Assembly (NCBI GenBank): GCA_032334235.1
Contig: JAVSGI010000005.1
Span: 2,480,001 to 2,544,000 of the forward strand
Reading direction: 5' to 3'
Length of the DNA stretch: 64,000 nt
Source of the DNA: Paracoccaceae bacterium Fryx2
GTDB lineage: Bacteria; Pseudomonadota; Alphaproteobacteria; Rhodobacterales; Rhodobacteraceae
Position numbers and translations under genes: made by a program
Notes under the pieces: model-generated
The model's database searches: none
What the model was told of the DNA's origin: nothing
Seen by the model: only the letters and a program-made list of their open reading frames with translations
In this document: positions 60,293 to 64,000 of the stretch, piece after piece
Layout of the letters: the number at the start of each line of letters is the position of its first letter
Position numbering within the stretch: position 1 is the stretch's first letter

Positions 60293-61603
60293 TCACTTTG
60301 CTGTCAGTTTGGCCGCCAGATCGGCGGTCGCTTGGGTTGCCTGCAGCCGCAAGGTCGCGAGCGCAGTCCACGGTTCCATCGCCGCCTTGCCTTCGGGTGG
60401 CAGGCTGTCAAGCAGCGCGACCGCCCCCGCAAGGTCGCCCGCGCGCAGCGCAGCCTCCATCCGCGACAGAACGGCATCGGGATCGTCGCCTTCGCGCGGG
60501 GAAAGCGACCTCACGCCGGTCTGGCTGCGCAGGAAGGCGCTGATCCGGTCGGTGACCTGTTCCCCCATGTTCGCCCGCAGCGAGGCTTCCAGTGCCGCCC
60601 GTGCCGGTTCGGAGAATTGGTCGATAAGGGCCGGCAGCGTCGGCAAGCCCTTGCCCGCCGCCCCGACCAGAATGCCGGGAACCTCGACGCCAGAGGTCGC
60701 AAGGTCGGTCAGCGCCTCGCCATAGGGCGAACCGCTGTCGATCGCGGCCTGCACCCGGGAAAGGGCCGCGAGCGAAATCGCGGCGCGGGCAGTGGCCACG
60801 GCTTCGGCCTTGATCGCGTTGGCATTGGCTTCGGCTTCGGTAAGCCTGTTCTGCGCGGCCTCGACCGACGCCACGATTTCGGCGGGCATTGCGGCGGTGG
60901 CGGCGCGGAGTTCCTCGACCTGAACCTTCAGGCCGCCAAGATCGGATTGCATCGCGAACAGCGCGGCGGGCGACATGCCGCCGCCTTCGATCGGCAGTTG
61001 CTCCAGCCTGGTCATCCTTTCTTCAAGCGCGGTGGCGGCCTCGGCCGCAGCGGTCAGCGCGGCATTCGCCGCAGCGATATCTGACATCATCGGCGCAAGC
61101 TGGTCTTCGGTCGCCCCGACCGGGCGTGCGTCAAGATCGGCGCGAAGGGCGGCGACGGCGCTGGTCAAGGCGGTGATTTCAGTGGCCTGCGTGGCGATCC
61201 GCGCCTCCATCGGGCCGGTGGCGGCCAGCGGCCAGCCATCGGGCACCGCAAACCGCGCCAGGGCGAAACCCATGCCCGCGGCGATCAAACCACCCAGCAG
61301 CAGACCGAAGAAGCCGCCTGCGCCACGTCTGCGCGGCGCTGCCGCCGCCACGGGTTGCACCCGGGCGCTTTCGGCGGCGAACGGCCCCTCGGAGATTTCG
61401 GCATCGGAACCTGTGCGGTTCGATGCGGCTTTCGGCGCATCGTCCAGATCGCGCAGAATCTCTTCGGCATCGGGAACGTCGCGCGACTGGTCAGGGCGCG
61501 ACGCTTCGCCCCATTCCGGCGCGGAGGTCACGAAACCCGGCCTTGACGTTTCGTCGCCAACCAGATCGTCCTGCCGCGGCAGCTTGGAATCCGTATTTGC
61601 CAT
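60293..61603 (-). CDS. Mic60/mitofilin-like inner-membrane protein (COG4223)
   Basis: This 436-residue protein has an acidic disordered N-terminus, one membrane span (about 96-119) and a long coiled-coil, Ala-rich periplasmic region. Its C-terminal mitofilin-type helical domain includes LPALIDQFSEPARAALEASL, and RMEAALRAGDLAGAVALLDSLP split around residues 385-405. Alphaproteobacterial Mic60 homologues typically sit in the heme operon and shape intracytoplasmic membranes by contacting outer-membrane partners. Position between hemD and hemY matches that. It lies 69 bases after hemD. Confidence 0.85.
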   Translation of the reverse strand: MANTDSKLPRQDDLVGDETSRPGFVTSAPEWGEASRPDQSRDVPDAEEILRDLDDAPKAASNRTGSDAEISEGPFAAESARVQPVAAAAPRRRGAGGFFGLLLGGLIAAGMGFALARFAVPDGWPLAATGPMEARIATQATEITALTSAVAALRADLDARPVGATEDQLAPMMSDIAAANAALTAAAEAATALEERMTRLEQLPIEGGGMSPAALFAMQSDLGGLKVQVEELRAATAAMPAEIVASVEAAQNRLTEAEANANAIKAEAVATARAAISLAALSRVQAAIDSGSPYGEALTDLATSGVEVPGILVGAAGKGLPTLPALIDQFSEPARAALEASLRANMGEQVTDRISAFLRSQTGVRSLSPREGDDPDAVLSRMEAALRAGDLAGAVALLDSLPPEGKAAMEPWTALATLRLQATQATADLAAKLTAK

Positions 61604-61672
61604 GGCCTTGCCTCCTAGCCTGTCCGGGGGGTGGCCGGACTCACTTGACCCTAGTCGTTGCGCGGCTCTCGC

Positions 61673-62428
61673 TCAAGCGCCGCCTCCTGCGGCAATCAGC
61701 AGCGCCACGGCCTCTTGCATGGCGTCAGAATCGGGCCGCCCTGCCGTGACCATGCGAGCCGGTTGCAGGCCCCCGGCCGCCTCTGCCACAGTCGGCGACA
61801 GGGCCGCAACCCATAGCGGTGCCGAGGTGCCCGCCTGCTGCGCCGCAGCGGTGAACAAGCTGGCGCTGCGCGGCGAAAACAGCGGCACCACCACTGGCGC
61901 CCCCTGCCGCAGAAGATGCAGCGCGTCCGGCGTCAGCGCCGCGGATTCTTGCGCGTAAACAACAGCCTGATCGGTCGGAATGCCCCTGGCGGTCAGCATT
62001 CCGGCCAGATCGCCCCGCACCTCGGCCCCGCGCAGGTGCAAGAGCGGCCCGGTTTCGCCTGCCGCAACAATGGCTTCCAGCAGCGCGTCGGCATCGCCTT
62101 TCGCCGAGATCGCGGTCAGTCCGCAATCGCGTGCCGCCTTGGCCGTGCGATCGCCCACGCACCACGCCCGGGTGATTCGCGCCAGCACGGGGTCGGCGGA
62201 TAGTCGCGCAAAAGCGGCAACGCCGGTTTCCGAGGTGAATATCAGCGCGTCCACCGGCGTTTGCGGCAAAGCAGGCGCAAAGTAGCGCGGAACGAGCATC
62301 GGCGCGGCGACGCAGCGCAAGCTGTCGCCAAAGCGCGCGCGCAGCGCCGCTGCGAAACGGTCGCCCTGTTCGGCCGGGCGGGTCAGCAGGATCGCGGGCA
62401 GGGTCGGGGCCGGGGATTGTCTGGTCAT
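61673..62428 (-). CDS. hemD: Uroporphyrinogen-III synthase
   Basis: This 251-residue HemD family protein has the N-terminal [54 protein letters not shown] and a second domain with [17 protein letters not shown] and [13 protein letters not shown]. It cyclises hydroxymethylbilane with inversion of ring D to uroporphyrinogen III, the precursor of heme, siroheme, cobalamin and bacteriochlorophyll. Its sequence is poorly conserved in general, and the operon context strengthens the call. The start ATG 62428 begins the homologous region; an upstream ATG would run into tsaD. hemC is not adjacent here. Confidence 0.88.
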   Translation of the reverse strand: MTRQSPAPTLPAILLTRPAEQGDRFAAALRARFGDSLRCVAAPMLVPRYFAPALPQTPVDALIFTSETGVAAFARLSADPVLARITRAWCVGDRTAKAARDCGLTAISAKGDADALLEAIVAAGETGPLLHLRGAEVRGDLAGMLTARGIPTDQAVVYAQESAALTPDALHLLRQGAPVVVPLFSPRSASLFTAAAQQAGTSAPLWVAALSPTVAEAAGGLQPARMVTAGRPDSDAMQEAVALLIAAGGGA

Positions 62429-62474
62429 GGTGCAGGTGTTACCTGCGGGCAACCTTTCTGGCAACGGTATGCCC

Positions 62475-63554
62475 ATGGCGACGCTGACCTTCCTTGGCAT
62501 CGAAAGCAGCTGCGACGACACCGCGGCAGCGGTGGTGCGCCATGTGCCGGGGCAGGTGGCGCAGATCCTGTCGTCGGTCGTTGACGGGCAGGCGGCGCTC
62601 CATGCCCCCTTTGGCGGCGTGGTGCCCGAGATTGCGGCCCGCGCCCATGCCGAGCGGCTGGATCACTGCATCGAGCGGGCGTTGCTGGAGGCGCAGGTGA
62701 CGCTGGCCGATCTGGACGGCGTGGCGGTGACGGCGGGGCCGGGGCTGATCGGCGGCGTGCTGTCGGGGGTGATGTGCGCCAAGGGCCTGTGCGCCGCGAC
62801 AGGGCTGCCGCTGGTTGGCGTGAACCATCTGGCCGGGCACGCGCTGACGCCGCGGCTGACCGACGGGTTGACGTTTCCCTATCTGATGCTGCTGGTTTCG
62901 GGCGGGCATTGCCAGTTTCTGCTGGTGCGCGGCGCCGAAGATTTTACCCGGCTGGGCGGCTCGATCGACGATGCCCCGGGCGAAGCCTTTGACAAGGTAG
63001 CGAAACTCCTGGGCCTGCCGCAACCCGGCGGCCCTTTTGTCGAAACCGAGGCGCGCGCAGGCGATGCGCGGCGGTTCACCTTGCCCCGCCCGCTGCTGGA
63101 CCGGCCCGGCTGCGACATGTCGTTCTCGGGGCTGAAGACGGCGGTGCTGCGGGCGCGCGATGGTCTGGTGGCCGCACAGGGCGGGCTGACCCGCGCCGAC
63201 CGCGCCGACCTCTGCGCCGGCTTTCAGGAAGCGGTGGCGGCGGTGCTGGGCGAAAAGACCCGCCGCGCGCTGGGTCTGGCGGGGGTGGCGGCCTTTGCCG
63301 TCGCCGGCGGGGTGGCGGCCAACAGCCGGATCCGCGCCGTGCTGGAAGCCGTGTGCGAAAAGGCCGGTGTGCGCTTTCTTGCGCCGCCGCTGGCGCTTTG
63401 CACCGACAATGGCGCAATGATCGCCTGGGCCGGAATCGAGCGGTTCCGGCTTGGCCTGCGCGACGACATGACGCTGGCCGCCCGCCCGCGCTGGCCGCTG
63501 GACAAGACCAGCCCGGCGCTGCTGGGGTTCGGCAAGAAGGGGGCGAAGGCATGA
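62475..63554 (+). CDS. tsaD: TsaD, tRNA threonylcarbamoyladenosine transferase
   Basis: This 359-residue TsaD (Gcp/YgjD) has the N-terminal [17 protein letters not shown], the metal-binding [10 protein letters not shown] and [32 protein letters not shown] and the C-terminal [14 protein letters not shown] and [12 protein letters not shown]. It transfers the threonylcarbamoyl group to A37 of ANN-decoding tRNAs with TsaB and TsaE. ATG 62475 gives the standard N-terminus; ATG 62469 would add two residues. It is divergent from hemD and overlaps gpsA by 4 bases. Confidence 0.95.
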   Translation: MATLTFLGIESSCDDTAAAVVRHVPGQVAQILSSVVDGQAALHAPFGGVVPEIAARAHAERLDHCIERALLEAQVTLADLDGVAVTAGPGLIGGVLSGVMCAKGLCAATGLPLVGVNHLAGHALTPRLTDGLTFPYLMLLVSGGHCQFLLVRGAEDFTRLGGSIDDAPGEAFDKVAKLLGLPQPGGPFVETEARAGDARRFTLPRPLLDRPGCDMSFSGLKTAVLRARDGLVAAQGGLTRADRADLCAGFQEAVAAVLGEKTRRALGLAGVAAFAVAGGVAANSRIRAVLEAVCEKAGVRFLAPPLALCTDNGAMIAWAGIERFRLGLRDDMTLAARPRWPLDKTSPALLGFGKKGAKA

Positions 63555-64000
63555 GCGTGGCCATTCTGGGTTCGGGCGCGTTCGGCACCGCCTTGGCTGT
63601 GGCGCTTGGGCGCGAAGGGCGGGTGACGCTCTGGGGTCGCTCGGCCGCCGGGGCGCGGCTGCCGGGGGTGGTGCTGCCCGACAGCGTGACCGTCACGGCA
63701 GACTTGGCAGCGGTTGAGGCGCAGACCGTGCTGATTGCCGTGCCGACCCAGGCGTTGGGCGGATTTCTGGCCGAACACGCCGCAAGGCTCGACGGGCGGC
63801 GGCTGGTGGCCTGCTGCAAGGGCGTCGACCTCGCGACCGGGCTGGGGCCGACCGGCCTGATTGCCCGCGCCTGCCCGGCGGCGCTGCCCGCGCTGCTGAC
63901 CGGCCCCAGCTTTGCCGCCGACATCGCGCGCGGCCTGCCGACCGCCCTGACGCTGGCCTGCGCCGACGAGGCGGCGGGCGAGGCACTGCAAAGGCGGTTG
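63551..64000 (+). CDS. gpsA: Glycerol-3-phosphate dehydrogenase [NAD(P)+], N-terminal part
   Basis: The gene starts at ATG 63551, overlapping the tsaD stop (ATGA), and runs off the window with 150 codons visible and no stop. The N-terminus [20 protein letters not shown] holds the dinucleotide-binding GxGxxG, and [27 protein letters not shown] and [19 protein letters not shown] are GpsA landmarks, with the catalytic Lys in CKG. The enzyme reduces dihydroxyacetone phosphate to glycerol 3-phosphate for phospholipid synthesis. The remaining half lies beyond base 64000. Confidence 0.93.
   Translation, partial: MSVAILGSGAFGTALAVALGREGRVTLWGRSAAGARLPGVVLPDSVTVTADLAAVEAQTVLIAVPTQALGGFLAEHAARLDGRRLVACCKGVDLATGLGPTGLIARACPAALPALLTGPSFAADIARGLPTALTLACADEAAGEALQRRL

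Overview
The window is GC-rich, densely coded alphaproteobacterial DNA, most likely from a member of the Rhodobacterales. The evidence is the hemD / Mic60-like / hemY block beside tsaD-gpsA, a HemY with a C-terminal zinc ribbon, the SorC-type sugar regulator and the overall codon style. No phage, IS element, CRISPR array or rRNA was seen.

Bases 1-24597 hold a nearly complete type VI secretion system (T6SS). In order it encodes TssA (cut by the window edge), TssB, TssC, Hcp, TagJ, TssE, TssF, TssG, TssH/ClpV, a small unknown protein, VgrG, a DUF6931-like protein, PAAR, the FHA protein TagH, TssK, TssL with an OmpA-type domain, TssM, TagF, a PP2C phosphatase and, convergently, a Ser/Thr kinase (PpkA). 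TagH, the phosphatase and the kinase form a threonine-phosphorylation switch. TssL and the kinase share an ERTVI-x-P motif that could be the phosphorylated docking site. No tssJ lipoprotein gene and no recognisable effector/immunity pair is present. Beyond the kinase lie cell-envelope genes: an OmpA-like protein, a membrane-anchored M15 peptidase, a secreted caspase-like Sel1 protein, an exported unknown and an MgtC/DUF4010 membrane protein.

Bases 29893-35206 carry a leftward redox operon: a Tat-exported flavoprotein, an Ig-like protein, a dihaem cytochrome c, a small exported protein and a dedicated TatA-like protein. It appears to be decaying. The flavoprotein's Tat signal is broken by a one-base frameshift, and the divergent LysR-type regulator has lost its DNA-binding half. 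A three-PAS GGDEF-EAL protein follows.

Bases 38404-51567 are a carbohydrate catabolic locus. A ketose 3-epimerase-like enzyme and a SorC-family regulator read leftwards. Reading rightwards are an FGGY kinase, the alpha and beta subunits of a pyruvate/acetoin-dehydrogenase-type E1, a lipoyl-alpha/beta-hydrolase E2 (AcoC architecture), a sugar ABC transporter and a DhaK/DhaL kinase. The divergent promoter region has two perfect palindromes, and a perfect FNR-type box lies before the transporter. The transporter ATPase has an in-frame TGA close to its end. Coupling sugar kinases and an epimerase to an oxidative TPP/lipoate/CoA ketol-cleaving complex suggests an uncommon sugar route and is the best candidate here for an undescribed system.

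Bases 51801-64000 are mostly core-genome functions: a leader peptide and membrane protein, a MoxR AAA ATPase with a VWA/metallopeptidase-like partner, an ABC1/UbiB-type kinase, a SLAC1/TehA-type channel, an acyl-CoA thioesterase, tRNA-Thr(CGT), hemY, the Mic60-like gene, hemD, tsaD and the start of gpsA.
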